Shown here: piece after piece, positions 17,619 through 26,210 of the stretch | Layout: each line of letters begins with the position of its first letter | Numbering within the stretch: position 1 is the first letter of the stretch | NCBI GenBank assembly: GCA_021298835.1 | Contig: JAJTHG010000015.1 | Span: forward strand, 33,518-97,517 | Reading direction: 5' to 3' | Length of the DNA: 64,000 nucleotides | DNA from: Gemmatimonadota bacterium | GTDB taxonomy: Bacteria; Gemmatimonadota; Gemmatimonadetes; Gemmatimonadales; Gemmatimonadaceae | The notes under the pieces: model-generated | What the model was told of the DNA's origin: nothing | Seen by the model: only the letters and a program-made list of their open reading frames with translations | Databases searched by the model: none | Program-made: the position numbers and the translations under genes

Positions 17619-19207
17619 TGCGCGCCCACTCGCCGGTCGGGGTCGCGGTCGCGTGCACGCTGGCCGTCGCGGGCGCCTGCCGGCCGGCCCCCGCGTACGA
17701 CCTCCTCCTCGCCGGCGGCACCGTCGTGGACGGCACCGGGGCGCAGCGCGTGGTGGCCGACGTCGCGATCGCGGGGGACACGATCGCCGCGATCGGCTCG
17801 GCACTCGACCGCCGACGCGCGACGGCCGTGGTGGACGTGCGTGGCCTGGTCGTCGCTCCCGGCTTCTGGGACAACCACGCGCACCTCGTCACGCTCGATT
17901 CGCATCCGCTGGCCGAGAACTTCATCCGGCAGGGGATCACCACGATCCTCGCCCCGCAGCACAGCCAGGACCAGCCGTTTCCGCTGGACACCTACATGGC
18001 GCGCGTGCGGATGGCGCCGAACGTGGGGCTCTTCTCGGGCCATACGTGGATCCGCAAGCGGGTGCTCGGCCTCGCCGCGCGGCGGCCGACGCCTTCGGAA
18101 CTGGCGTGGATGGCGGCGCTCGTGGATTCCTCCATGCAGCAGGGGGCCCTGGGCCTCGCGACCGGGCTCGAGTACGTGCCCGCGACCTACGCCGAGCCCG
18201 ACGAGGTCGTCGCGCTCGCCCGCGTGGCGGCGGCGCGCGGCGGGGTGTACGTCACGCATCTGCGCGACGAGGGGGCCGGCGTGCTCGCCGCCGTGGACGA
18301 AGCGCTCGACGTGGGCAGGCGGGCCGGGCTCCCCGTGCAGATCAACCACCTCAAGGTGACCGGCGCGGCGCAGTGGGGCGCGAGTGCGCGGATCCTCGCG
18401 CGCCTCGATTCGGCCGCAGCCGCCGGCACGGTGGTGACGTTCGACCTCTACCCGTACGAGGCGTACAGCACGTACTCCGACGTCCTGTTCCCGGCCTGGG
18501 CGCTGGCCGACGGCCCGGCGGCGTTCGCTCGGCGCGTGGCCGATCCCGCGACGCGCCGCCGGCTCGTGCGCGAGATGATCGCCCTCTTCCCCCGGCAGAC
18601 GGGGCCGGGCCCGGAGACCATCCGCTTCCGCGAGGTGGCGGCGCGTCCCGGGCTCGCCGGTCGCACGCTGGCGGAGCACCTTGCCGACGAGGGACGGCCC
18701 GCGACCGTCGCGGCGGCCGTCGAGGCGCTGATCGCCCTGCAGCTCGACGGCGGCTTCATCGGCGTGTTCACCGGCATGGACGAGCGGGACATCGAGCAGT
18801 TCATGCGGCACCCCCGGGCGATGTTCGAGACCGACGGCGACCTCGTCACGCCCGGCACCGGGTTCCCGCATCCGCGAAGCTACGGGGCGTTCCCGCGCGT
18901 GCTCGCCCGCTACGTGCGCGAGCGCCGCGCGCTGTCGCTCGAGGAGGCGATCCGGCGCATGACCAGCCAGCCGGCTGCGTGGCTCGCGCACGATGATCGC
19001 GGCCGGCTCGCCGCGGGCCGCGCGGCCGATATCGTCGTCTTCGACACGACCCGCATCGCGGACCGCGCCACCTATACCGACCCGCATCACTACGCCGAGG
19101 GCGTGGTGCACGTGCTGGTGAACGGCCGGTTCGTGCTGCGCGCCGGGACGATGACCGGCGAGACGCCAGGTCGCTTCCTCGTCCGGCGGCAGCGCACGCC
19201 GTCGTGA
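17618..19207 (+). CDS. D-aminoacylase-like (N-acyl-D-amino acid deacylase) lipoprotein
   Basis: 529 residues. The ATG overlaps the stop of the triple-fusion gene (TGATG), so the products are co-translated. The lipobox VAGAC near residue 21 predicts a lipid-anchored periplasmic enzyme. DLLLAGGTVVDGTGAQRVVA and VAPGFWDNHAHLVT are the entry strands and HxH motif of the D-aminoacylase branch of amidohydrolases. THLRDEG, INHLKVTG and DLYPYEAYSTY continue the family pattern, and AAGRAADIVVFDTTRIAD closes the beta-sandwich. It would deacylate N-acyl D-amino acids or related amides, perhaps from peptidoglycan or bacterial debris. Pairing with the upstream periplasmic hydrolase suggests a shared degradation route. 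It converges with the next gene after only 20 bases. Confidence 0.9.
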   Translation: MRAHSPVGVAVACTLAVAGACRPAPAYDLLLAGGTVVDGTGAQRVVADVAIAGDTIAAIGSALDRRRATAVVDVRGLVVAPGFWDNHAHLVTLDSHPLAENFIRQGITTILAPQHSQDQPFPLDTYMARVRMAPNVGLFSGHTWIRKRVLGLAARRPTPSELAWMAALVDSSMQQGALGLATGLEYVPATYAEPDEVVALARVAAARGGVYVTHLRDEGAGVLAAVDEALDVGRRAGLPVQINHLKVTGAAQWGASARILARLDSAAAAGTVVTFDLYPYEAYSTYSDVLFPAWALADGPAAFARRVADPATRRRLVREMIALFPRQTGPGPETIRFREVAARPGLAGRTLAEHLADEGRPATVAAAVEALIALQLDGGFIGVFTGMDERDIEQFMRHPRAMFETDGDLVTPGTGFPHPRSYGAFPRVLARYVRERRALSLEEAIRRMTSQPAAWLAHDDRGRLAAGRAADIVVFDTTRIADRATYTDPHHYAEGVVHVLVNGRFVLRAGTMTGETPGRFLVRRQRTPS

Positions 19208-19227
19208 CGTCGTTCCGCCTGCCGGGC

Positions 19228-20121
19228 TCAGGTCGCCGCGGGAGTGCCCGCAGGAGTGCCCGCAGGAGTGCCCGCAGGAGCGCCCGCAGGAGCGCCCGCA
19301 GGAGTGCCCGCAGGAGCGCCCGCAGGAGCGCCCGCAGGAGCGCCCGCAGGAGTGCCCGCGCCGCCGCCGCGCCGCAGAACCAGCACGAACGCGGGTCGGG
19401 AGGCGATCACGGCATCGGCGGCCGCCTGCGCGCGCACGACCGAGGGAAGCCGCGCCAGGCGTCGCTCGAGGAACCACGCCGCCAGCAGCGCCACCGCGCC
19501 GGCACCCGCGACGGCGAGGTCATGGAGGAGGATCAGCCACCCCGTGTCGGCATTCGGGCTGCCGCGGGCGATCTGGATGAGCTTCCCCACGAGCGAGATG
19601 ACGAACGCCGCCACCGCGAAGAACGTGGCGATCCCTCCGACGAAGTAGAGAAGGGGCGGCACGATCTGCAGCAGGTGGGCGCGCGGCGGCGGAAGCGCCG
19701 ACGCGTCGTCCCATTCGCGCTCGAAGACCGTAAGGCCGTAGCGCCCGGGCGGGACGTCGAGCCGGCGTCCCTGCGCGTAGCGGCCCAGCCCTCCCTTCGG
19801 CGTGACGGCGCTGCCGCGCACCGGATCGTTCGCCACGTACTCCGCCCCGCATACCCAGAGGCCGCCGCTCGGGATGTCGAGCTCGCCCCGCCACGCGGGG
19901 TCTTCGCCGGCGAGGTCACCGGGTACGTCGTCCACGTGCACATCTACATGCACATGTACGACGCACGTGCCGTCGCCACCCGTCCCGCTGTACCACAGCC
20001 GCCCCTCGGCCTGCAGCGACTCGAGGAGCGCCGCGACGTCGTCCTCGGCGCGGGCATCGAAGTCGGCCGGCAGGGCGGCCGCGTCGAAGGCCGCGACGGT
20101 GGCGGCGTCGGTGCCCGCCAT
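19228..20121 (-). CDS. Membrane protein with a (PAG[T/A])n repeat tail
   Basis: 297 residues from the ATG at 20121; a GTG at 20187, two bases after the upstream gene's stop, is an alternative that would add 22 Gly/Pro-rich residues. The N-terminal part is soluble with a His/Val/Asp-rich VHVHVDVHVDDV, then DPVRGSAVTPKGGLGRY. Two or three hydrophobic segments follow (LLYFVGGIATFFAVAAFVIS, and WLILLHDLAVAGAGAVALLA). The last 40 residues are ten copies of a four-residue PAGT/PAGA unit. I recognise no family. It is the third gene of an operon with a helix-hairpin-helix protein and a small membrane protein, and it is probably an inner-membrane accessory protein. Confidence 0.7.
   Translation of the reverse strand: MAGTDAATVAAFDAAALPADFDARAEDDVAALLESLQAEGRLWYSGTGGDGTCVVHVHVDVHVDDVPGDLAGEDPAWRGELDIPSGGLWVCGAEYVANDPVRGSAVTPKGGLGRYAQGRRLDVPPGRYGLTVFEREWDDASALPPPRAHLLQIVPPLLYFVGGIATFFAVAAFVISLVGKLIQIARGSPNADTGWLILLHDLAVAGAGAVALLAAWFLERRLARLPSVVRAQAAADAVIASRPAFVLVLRRGGGAGTPAGAPAGAPAGAPAGTPAGAPAGAPAGTPAGTPAGTPAAT
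19241..19360 (-). repeat. 12-bp tandem repeat (GGAGYGCCCGCA on the plus strand), ten units
   Basis: Ten back-to-back copies of a 12-base unit, with Y = C or T alternating irregularly. It encodes the C-terminal PAGT/PAGA tail of the membrane protein on the minus strand. The unit length is a multiple of three, so copy-number change keeps the frame; slippage would lengthen or shorten the tail without truncating the protein. Confidence 0.9.
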
Positions 20122-20189
20122 GACGACGTGGGGCGTCGCCCCGCCGCCGCGACCCGGCCCCGACGGCCCCGACGGCCCCGACGGCACGA

Positions 20190-20828
20190 CTACCGCCCGC
20201 GCACCTCGACGTACCGCGCCAGTCGCTCGACCTCCCGCGCCGGCACGTACTTCGCGATTTCCTTGCGGAACTTCGCCATGCCGTCGTAGGGCCGGTATTC
20301 CTTGAATTCGCGCAGCATGCGCGCGCCGAGGCCCGGGATCGTCCGCAGGTCGTCGTCGCCGGCGGAGTTGAGGTCGAGCGGGATGAAGCTGTAGCTCTCG
20401 AGGCGCTCGAGTTCGCCCGCCTTCTCGCGGATGAAGCGGTACTTGCCGAGTTCCTTGCGGAACTTCGCGAAGCCGTCGTAGGGCCGGTATTCCTTCATCT
20501 CGCCGATCGTCCGGCGTCCGGCGTCGGGGATGAGCGCCAGTTCGGCATCGGAGGCCGCGTTCAGGTTCACGTGGATGAACGCCTTCCGGTACACGGCGAC
20601 GCGGGCCGCCGAGTCGAGCGCCGGCCGCAGCGCCGCATCGGCCTCGACGATCGTCGCGAACGGGCGGCGGCCGACGAAGTCCTTGACGATCGCCGCCGAC
20701 ATCCCCGGCAGGGCGGCGAGCTCCGCCTCGGTGGCGGTGTTGAGGTCGAGCAGGCCCTTGCCGACCTGCGCCGGCAGCATGGCGGGCGCGAGGGCGAGCA
20801 GGACGGCGGTGGCGACGAGACGATGCAT
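20190..20828 (-). CDS. ComEA-like protein with three helix-hairpin-helix repeats
   Basis: 212 residues from ATG 20828. A signal peptide (MHRLVATAVLLALAPAMLPA) is followed by three similar blocks, LLDLNTATEAELAALPGMSA, VNLNAASDAELALIPDAGRR and LDLNSAGDDDLRTIPGLGAR. Each begins with the LxLN-x-A-x-x-x-E/D-L pattern of ComEA-type HhH DNA-binding domains. Blocks two and three are followed by an almost identical EYRPYDG-(M/F)-AKFRKE segment, which points to internal duplication. The protein is probably exported and binds DNA non-specifically, perhaps in uptake or surface attachment. The upstream gene ends five bases before its start. No other competence genes are nearby except cinA, which is more than 13 kb away. 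Confidence 0.85.
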   Translation of the reverse strand: MHRLVATAVLLALAPAMLPAQVGKGLLDLNTATEAELAALPGMSAAIVKDFVGRRPFATIVEADAALRPALDSAARVAVYRKAFIHVNLNAASDAELALIPDAGRRTIGEMKEYRPYDGFAKFRKELGKYRFIREKAGELERLESYSFIPLDLNSAGDDDLRTIPGLGARMLREFKEYRPYDGMAKFRKEIAKYVPAREVERLARYVEVRGR

Positions 20829-20833
20829 GGAAC

Positions 20834-21277
20834 TCACGACGTGGAGGGTGGAGCCGCCGGCGCCCCATGGCGCGTGGCGGCCAGCAGGCCGATCAGCCCC
20901 AGATACAGCATGGCCCCGGGGGCGAGGGTGGGGAGCGAGCCGAACAAGGTGTCGCGGACGAGGGGCCAGCCGGCGAGGTCGGGCCGGTCGTCCCGCGCCC
21001 ATTCGACGTTGGCGCGGACGTGGAAGAACAGGCCGGCGGCCGTCGTCGGCAGGCAGAGCCAACTCGCGCCGCGTACCGCGCGCCAGGCGGCACGGGAGCC
21101 AGCCACCAGCGCCCAGCCCCCGGTGAACACCAGGGCGGCGAGCAGCGCCAAGGGCGGCCACTGCGTGGCCTCCTTGTAGTGGCTCGCGAGGACGAGGTCG
21201 GCCAGAGTGCCGGCCGCCCCGAGAACGAGAAGCCACAGCAGGGCGCGGCGCGGGACCGTGGAGTCTTCGGAACGCAC
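20834..21277 (-). CDS. Small four-helix membrane protein
   Basis: 147 residues with a GTG start at 21277. Hydrophobic segments are LLWLLVLGAAGTLADLVLA, LALLAALVFTGGWALVAG, ASWLCLPTTAAGLFFHV and APGAMLYLGLIGLLAA, so three or four transmembrane helices are likely. No motif allows a function. It is the first gene of the operon with the HhH protein (five-base gap) and the PAG-tail protein. The divergent gene kynA starts about 155 bases away; both promoters should lie in between. Confidence 0.72.
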   Translation of the reverse strand: MRSEDSTVPRRALLWLLVLGAAGTLADLVLASHYKEATQWPPLALLAALVFTGGWALVAGSRAAWRAVRGASWLCLPTTAAGLFFHVRANVEWARDDRPDLAGWPLVRDTLFGSLPTLAPGAMLYLGLIGLLAATRHGAPAAPPSTS

Positions 21278-21432
21278 ACCGCAATCTAGTGCGGGATGCG
21301 CCCGGCCCGCGCGGCGGTAGGTTTCGGGTGGGTGGAGCCGCCGCAAGCGGGGTGCCTTCGCCCGCGGACCCGGACCGCGGTCACGAATGCCGCGCGACGG
21401 GATGCCGCCGTCCTCGCCCAGTCCACCACGCC

Positions 21433-22194
21433 GTGACTCCTGACGCTCCCGTTCCCGCCGCCGGCGGCCCCACCTACGGCAGCTACCTCGCCCTCGACAC
21501 GCTGCTCTCGCTGCAGCACCCGCTGTCGGAGCACCCCGACGAGCTGCTGTTCATCGTCGTGCACCAGTCGAGCGAGCTCTGGTTCAAGGTCATCCTGTTC
21601 GAGCAGGAGCAGCTGGTACGGCAGCTCGAGGGGGGCGACGCCGAGCGCGCCCTGTGGCACCTCGAGCGCATCAATCGGCTGATGCGCATCGTCTCCGAGC
21701 AGCTGGCGAGTCTCGACACCCTGCCCCCGCAGCGCTTCGCCGAGTTCCGCGGCCACCTCGGCACGAGCAGCGGGCAGCAAAGCGTCCAGTTCCGGATCCT
21801 CGAGGCGGCGAGCGGGCGGCGCGAGCCGGCGTTCGTGGAGCTGCTCGGGCGGCAGGGGCCGATCCCTCCGGAGATCCAGCGGCACCTCGACGCCCCCACG
21901 CTCGAGTCGCGCTTCCTCGCGCTGCTCTCGCGCGAAGGCCTGACGCTCGAGGCGCTCTACACCGGTCCCGGACCCGGGACCCACTACTTCCTGGCGGAGG
22001 CCCTTCTGGCGTTCGAGCAGGAGTTCGCGCGCTGGCGCTTCCTGCACATGCAGCTCGTCGAGCGCATCCTCGGGCCGATGACCTCCGGCACCGGTGGCAC
22101 GCTCGGGGCGAGCTACCTGCAGCGGACCACCATGCTCAAGCTCTTTCCCGAGCTCTGGCGGGTCCGCAAGCGGTTCCACGGGGGCGAGGAGTAG
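21433..22194 (+). CDS. kynA: Tryptophan 2,3-dioxygenase
   Basis: 253 residues with a GTG start at 21433. YGSYLALDTLLSLQHPLSEH then FIVVHQSSELWFKVI is the hallmark N-terminus of heme tryptophan dioxygenases; the His in VHQ (residue 44) is the likely distal active-site histidine. FLHMQLVERILGPM carries the proximal heme histidine, and SGTGGTLGASYL is the conserved Gly/Thr loop that contacts the substrate carboxylate. It opens the indole ring of L-tryptophan to N-formylkynurenine, the first step of kynurenine catabolism. It heads a plus-strand run with a cysteine desulfurase, mnmA, an aquaporin and a methyltransferase-like gene, at gaps of 9 bases or fewer for the first two. No other kynurenine-pathway gene is in the window, so its link to the operon is unexplained. 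Confidence 0.93.
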   Translation: MTPDAPVPAAGGPTYGSYLALDTLLSLQHPLSEHPDELLFIVVHQSSELWFKVILFEQEQLVRQLEGGDAERALWHLERINRLMRIVSEQLASLDTLPPQRFAEFRGHLGTSSGQQSVQFRILEAASGRREPAFVELLGRQGPIPPEIQRHLDAPTLESRFLALLSREGLTLEALYTGPGPGTHYFLAEALLAFEQEFARWRFLHMQLVERILGPMTSGTGGTLGASYLQRTTMLKLFPELWRVRKRFHGGEE

Positions 22195-22203
22195 ATTCCC
22201 GAC

Positions 22204-23373
22204 ATGGCGGACGGCATCTACCTCGACCACGCGGCCACGACCCCGGTCAAGCCGGCGGTCCTCGCGGCGATGCAGGCGTACCTCGGCGATCGCTTCGGGA
22301 ACCCGTCGAGCATGCACCGCTGGGGACGCGAGGCCCGCGCCGCCCTCGACGAGGCGCGCGAGCGCGTCGCGGCGTGCCTCGGTGCCCGCGGAGACGAGGT
22401 CCTGTTCACCTCCGGCGGCACCGAGGGGGACAACACCGCCGTCGTGGGCATCTGGCGCGCGGTCCGCGCGGCGCAGCCGGGGCGGATCGCGGTCGCCTGC
22501 AGCCCGTCGGAGCACAAGGCGGTGCTCGAGGCGGCGCACGAGGTCGCGCGCGAAGGGGGCGTCGAACGCCATCTGCCCCTGCGCCCCACCGGTGAGGTGG
22601 ACGTGGCCGCCGCCGGACCGATGATCGGCCCCGACACCGCGGTGGTGTCGCTGATGTGGATCAACAACGAGGTCGGCACCGTGCAGCCCGTCCCCGCCAT
22701 CGCCGCACTGGCGAAGGCCGCCGGGGCGGTCATGCACACCGACGCCGTGCAGGCCTTCGGCAAGGTCGCGATCGACGTGCGCGCGGTGCCGGTGGACGTG
22801 CTCACCATCTCGGGGCACAAGCTCGGGGCGCCCAAGGGGATCGGCGCGTTGTACGTGCGGCGCGGCACACCCTACGCGCCGCTGCTCGTCGGCGGTTCGC
22901 AGGAGCGCGGCCGGCGACCCGGCACGGAGAACGTCGCCGCCGCCGTCGCGCTGGCGACCGCGTGCGAGCTCGCCGTGGCCGAGCGCGAGGCCGAGTGGAC
23001 CCGCACCGCGCGGCTGCGCGACGCCCTCGAGGCGGCAATCCGGGCGCGCGTCCCCGACGCCGTCATCCACGGCGCCAGCGGGCCGCGCGCCCCGCACATC
23101 ACCAACGTCTCCGCGCCGGGGGCCGGCACGGAGTCGCTGCTGATGTCGCTCGACCTCGCAGGGATCGCCGCCAGCGGCGGCAGCGCCTGCCAGAGCGGGA
23201 GCGTCAACCCGAGCCACGTCCTCTCCGCCATGGGCGTCCCGGCCGAGCTCGCCGGATCGGCGGTGCGCATGTCGTTCGGCGTACTCAACGGGCCCGACGA
23301 CGTCGCGCGCATCGCCGAGGCGTACGCCGACGCCGTCGCGAAGAGCCGGCAGTTCGCGGCGCTCCTCGGGTAG
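22204..23373 (+). CDS. Cysteine desulfurase (NifS/IscS family)
   Basis: 389 residues. YLDHAATTPVKPAVL is the fold-type I PLP-enzyme N-terminus of NifS/IscS proteins, GTEGDNTAVVG and WINNEVGTVQP follow the family, and ISGHKLGAPKG places the PLP lysine at K206. The short loop GGSACQSGSVNPSHVL holds the persulfide cysteine at C329. It converts L-cysteine to alanine and passes the sulfur on as persulfide. The neighbour mnmA, six bases downstream, needs exactly such a donor for 2-thiouridine. Supply of iron-sulfur clusters is an alternative role, but no isc or suf partner genes are here. Confidence 0.93.
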   Translation: MADGIYLDHAATTPVKPAVLAAMQAYLGDRFGNPSSMHRWGREARAALDEARERVAACLGARGDEVLFTSGGTEGDNTAVVGIWRAVRAAQPGRIAVACSPSEHKAVLEAAHEVAREGGVERHLPLRPTGEVDVAAAGPMIGPDTAVVSLMWINNEVGTVQPVPAIAALAKAAGAVMHTDAVQAFGKVAIDVRAVPVDVLTISGHKLGAPKGIGALYVRRGTPYAPLLVGGSQERGRRPGTENVAAAVALATACELAVAEREAEWTRTARLRDALEAAIRARVPDAVIHGASGPRAPHITNVSAPGAGTESLLMSLDLAGIAASGGSACQSGSVNPSHVLSAMGVPAELAGSAVRMSFGVLNGPDDVARIAEAYADAVAKSRQFAALLG

Positions 23374-23379
23374 TCCGCC

Positions 23380-24555
23380 GTGACGCCGGCCCGCGACGGC
23401 CCCCCGGGCCCCGCCCTCGCGGAGCGGGTGCTCGTCGCGATGTCGGGCGGCGTGGACTCCTCGGCGACGGCGGCGCTGCTCGTGCAGCGCGGCTACGACG
23501 TCGTCGGGGCCACCATGAAGCTGCACGCCGACGGCAGCGACCTGCCGGACCGTCCCTGCTGCTCGCTCGACAGCGTCAACGACGCGCGACGCGTCGCCCA
23601 GCGGCTGGGCATCCCGCACTACGTCGTGAACCTCACCGACCGCTTCGGGCACGACGTCGTCGAGGACTTCGTGGCCGAGTACGCCGCGGGGCGGACGCCG
23701 GTCCCGTGCGCGCGGTGCAACACGTTCACGAAGTTCCGGGACCTCGTCGCCAAGGCCGACCTCGTCGGCGCGCGGTGGATCGCCACCGGCCACTATGCGC
23801 AGGTGCGCGACGGCCGGCTCTGCCGCGCCGCCGACGACGCGAAGGACCAGACCTGGTTCCTCTGGGGCATCGACCGCGCGATCCTGCCGCGACTGCTCAT
23901 GCCGGTCGGCGCCCTGACCAAGGCGGAGACGCGCGCGGCGGCGGCGGCGGCCGGCCTCCACCTCGCCGAGAAGCCGGAGAGCCAGGACATCTGCTTCGTC
24001 CCCGACGGCGACCACGTCGCGGTGCTGCGGCGTGCGCTCGGCGCCGATGCGGCACCGCTCGCCTCCGGGCCGATCGTCCACGTGGACGGTCGCACGGTCG
24101 GGCGCCACGACGGCTACGCGCGCTTCACCGTCGGCCAGCGGCGGGGCCTGCCCGGCGGCGCCGGCGAGGCGCTCTTCGTCGTGCGGATCGAGCCCGCGAC
24201 GCGCACCGTCATCGTCGGTCCGCGCGAGGCGCTCGCCGGACGCGTCGTCGAGGGACGGCTGGCCAACTGGCTCGTGGCGCCCGTCCCCGCCGCGGGGGCG
24301 CGCGTGCAGGTGCGCATCCGGCATCGCGCACCGCTGGTGCCGGCCACCGTCGCCGCGTGCGCGGGCGACCACGTCACCTTCGCGCTCGACGCGCCCGTCG
24401 AGGCGATCGCGCCCGGCCAGGCGGTCGTGGCCTACGATGGCGACGTGGTGCTGGGCGGCGCCGTGATCGGCGGCGCGCTCGACGCCACGGCGCGCGAGGC
24501 CGCGGCGCGGGCGGTGACCGCGATGCGCGCCCGGCGGCTCCCCGTCCTGACCTGA
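23380..24555 (+). CDS. mnmA: tRNA 2-thiouridine(34) synthase MnmA
   Basis: 391 residues with a GTG start at 23380, six bases after the desulfurase stop. SGGVDSS is the PP-loop ATP-binding motif, and [12 protein letters not shown] contains the catalytic cysteine. [12 protein letters not shown] carries the second cysteine of the disulfide relay, and [13 protein letters not shown] is the RNA-binding/hinge segment. Length is near the usual 360-390 residues. It makes s2U34 in tRNAs for Lys, Glu and Gln, with sulfur from a cysteine desulfurase. The preceding gene is a plausible donor, as in bacteria where iscS-like and mnmA genes are linked. Confidence 0.95.
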   Translation: MTPARDGPPGPALAERVLVAMSGGVDSSATAALLVQRGYDVVGATMKLHADGSDLPDRPCCSLDSVNDARRVAQRLGIPHYVVNLTDRFGHDVVEDFVAEYAAGRTPVPCARCNTFTKFRDLVAKADLVGARWIATGHYAQVRDGRLCRAADDAKDQTWFLWGIDRAILPRLLMPVGALTKAETRAAAAAAGLHLAEKPESQDICFVPDGDHVAVLRRALGADAAPLASGPIVHVDGRTVGRHDGYARFTVGQRRGLPGGAGEALFVVRIEPATRTVIVGPREALAGRVVEGRLANWLVAPVPAAGARVQVRIRHRAPLVPATVAACAGDHVTFALDAPVEAIAPGQAVVAYDGDVVLGGAVIGGALDATAREAAARAVTAMRARRLPVLT

Positions 24556-24572
24556 CCCTCTTCCCGACCATC

Positions 24573-25298
24573 ATGCCTGCAACGGCGCTGGGCGAGTTCC
24601 TCGGCACTGCGGTGCTGCTCCTGCTGGGCAACGGCGTCGTCGCCAACGTGCTGCTGACCCGCGCCAAGGGGCACGGCAGCGGATGGCTCGTCATCACCGC
24701 CGGATGGGCGTTCGCCGTCTTCTTCGGTGTGCTGGTCGCGAGCGCGCTGGGGGCCCCGGGCGAGCTCAATCCCGCAGCGACGATCGCCAACGTCGTGCTG
24801 GGGACGCGCACGCCCGGCGACGCCCTGTGGCACGTCGCCGCGCAGGTGGCCGGCGCGTTCACGGGCGCCACGCTGGTGTGGCTGCAATACCTCCCGCATT
24901 GGCGCGAGACGGGCGATCCCGAGGCCATCCGCGGCGTCTTCTGCACGGCGCCCGCGATCCGCGCGCCGCTGCCGAACCTGCTGAGCGAGGTCATCGCGAC
25001 CGCCGTGCTGGTCTTCGGCGCGAATGCCGCAGTGCAGGCGGCGAGCGCGGGAGGTGCGCCGACCGCGCCGGTCACGGCCGCCTTGGTGCTCGCGCTCGTG
25101 TGGGGCATCGGCCTGTCGCTCGGCGGCCCGACCGGCTACGCGATCAATCCCGCGCGCGACCTCGGCCCCCGACTCGCGCACGCCGTGCTGCCGGTCGCCA
25201 ACAAGGGATCGAGCGACTGGGGCTACGGGTGGATCCCGGTCGTGGGCCCGTGCGCGGGCGCGGTCGTGGCGGCCCTGCTGTGGCAGTCGGTGCGATGA
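24573..25298 (+). CDS. MIP family aquaglyceroporin
   Basis: 241 residues, six transmembrane helices. Both half-helix signatures are present: ELNPAATIAN in the first half and AINPARDLGPR in the second. The Asp directly after the second NPAR is typical of glycerol facilitators, so glycerol or another small polyol, or water, is the expected substrate. It is an inner-membrane channel that ends by overlapping the next gene (ATGA). No glycerol kinase or dehydrogenase lies nearby, so a role in osmotic or solute leak is also possible. Confidence 0.9.
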   Translation: MPATALGEFLGTAVLLLLGNGVVANVLLTRAKGHGSGWLVITAGWAFAVFFGVLVASALGAPGELNPAATIANVVLGTRTPGDALWHVAAQVAGAFTGATLVWLQYLPHWRETGDPEAIRGVFCTAPAIRAPLPNLLSEVIATAVLVFGANAAVQAASAGGAPTAPVTAALVLALVWGIGLSLGGPTGYAINPARDLGPRLAHAVLPVANKGSSDWGYGWIPVVGPCAGAVVAALLWQSVR

Positions 25299-26158
25299 GG
25301 CGGGCCGGCCTCGCCGTCGTGGCGGCGGCCGCGCTCGCGGCGGGGCCGCCGCTCGCGGCGCAGCCCGGGTGTCCGCCCGGCGTGCTGGCGTCGGGCGGGC
25401 CGCCGCCGCGGGGTGCCGTGAGCGACGACGTGCTGTGGGCCGACTTCGCGCGCTGGTCGCGCGGGCTGCCGAGGCTCGAGGGGAACGCGTCGGTGGATCT
25501 CGGCCGCTGCTTCGTGCGGCGCCTGCTGTCGGCGGGGATCGACTCCGGCGATGCCTCGCGTCGCTTCCGGCGCGTGCTCGACCTGCGTTCCCGGACGATC
25601 GAGCGCGAGCGGCTCTTCTGGGACACGCGCTTCCGGCTCGGGGGTGGCCCGCGCGACCCCCTGCCGCTGCTCGTGGATGCCGTCGCCGCGATGCGGCCGG
25701 GGACGGCGCTCGACGCCGGCATGGGACTGGGGCGCAACGCGATCCACCTCGCCTCGCGCGGCTGGCGGGTGACGGGCTACGATTTCTCGCGCGAGGCGAT
25801 CGCGGGGGCGCAGGCGGCCGCCCGCCAGCGGGGCGTCGCCATCACCGCGGTCACGAGCACGCACGAGGCGTTCGACCACGGCGCGAACCAGTGGGACCTC
25901 ATCGTGGTGTCGTACACGGCGATCGGCCCGCTCGACGCGGCATGGCCCGCGAAGCTCTCGACGGCCCTCAAGCCGGGCGGGCTGCTCGTCTATCAGGGGG
26001 CGGCGCGCCTCGGCACCACCTCGGCCGAGGTCCGGCGGCACTGGGCGCCGCTGGCGATGCTACGGCTCGACGTCTTCCCCGCGGGCGAGGACTGGCTGGA
26101 AGGCGGCGACGAGCCGACGGTGAAGTTCGTGGCGCAGAAGCCGCGCGGCGGCCGGTAG
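25295..26158 (+). CDS. Class I SAM-dependent methyltransferase-like protein with an N-terminal signal sequence
   Basis: 287 residues. The start overlaps the aquaporin stop (ATGA). The first 25 residues (basic MRR, then VVAAAALAAGPPLAA) look like a signal peptide or membrane anchor, after which the mature part would be periplasmic. ALDAGMGLGRNAIHLASRGW is a clear SAM-binding motif I, followed by VTGYDFS (motif II acidic loop), WDLIVVSYTAIG and LKPGGLLVYQG. Export would be odd for an enzyme that needs cytosolic SAM, so either this is a membrane-tethered cytosolic enzyme or the N-terminus is mis-assigned. No alternative start with a good ribosome binding site removes it. The residues between the leader and motif I (about 100) match nothing I know. 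Confidence 0.75.
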   Translation: MRRAGLAVVAAAALAAGPPLAAQPGCPPGVLASGGPPPRGAVSDDVLWADFARWSRGLPRLEGNASVDLGRCFVRRLLSAGIDSGDASRRFRRVLDLRSRTIERERLFWDTRFRLGGGPRDPLPLLVDAVAAMRPGTALDAGMGLGRNAIHLASRGWRVTGYDFSREAIAGAQAAARQRGVAITAVTSTHEAFDHGANQWDLIVVSYTAIGPLDAAWPAKLSTALKPGGLLVYQGAARLGTTSAEVRRHWAPLAMLRLDVFPAGEDWLEGGDEPTVKFVAQKPRGGR

Positions 26159-26210
26159 GCGCCGCGCGGCACCGGACTCGGCGACCCGCGCGCGCATGCC
26201 GCCGGGCGGA

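Noticed and set aside
13491..17804. 1437-codon minus-strand frame opposite the triple fusion
   Set aside because: Typical shadow of a high-G+C gene; the plus strand has three intact active-site sets.
19241..19360. CRISPR-like repeat
   Set aside because: 12-bp contiguous coding repeat without spacers, in frame with a membrane protein.
22656..24572. Upstream extension of the aquaporin frame through nifS and mnmA
   Set aside because: Off-frame arginine-rich reading; the real start is the ATG at 24573 after the mnmA stop.
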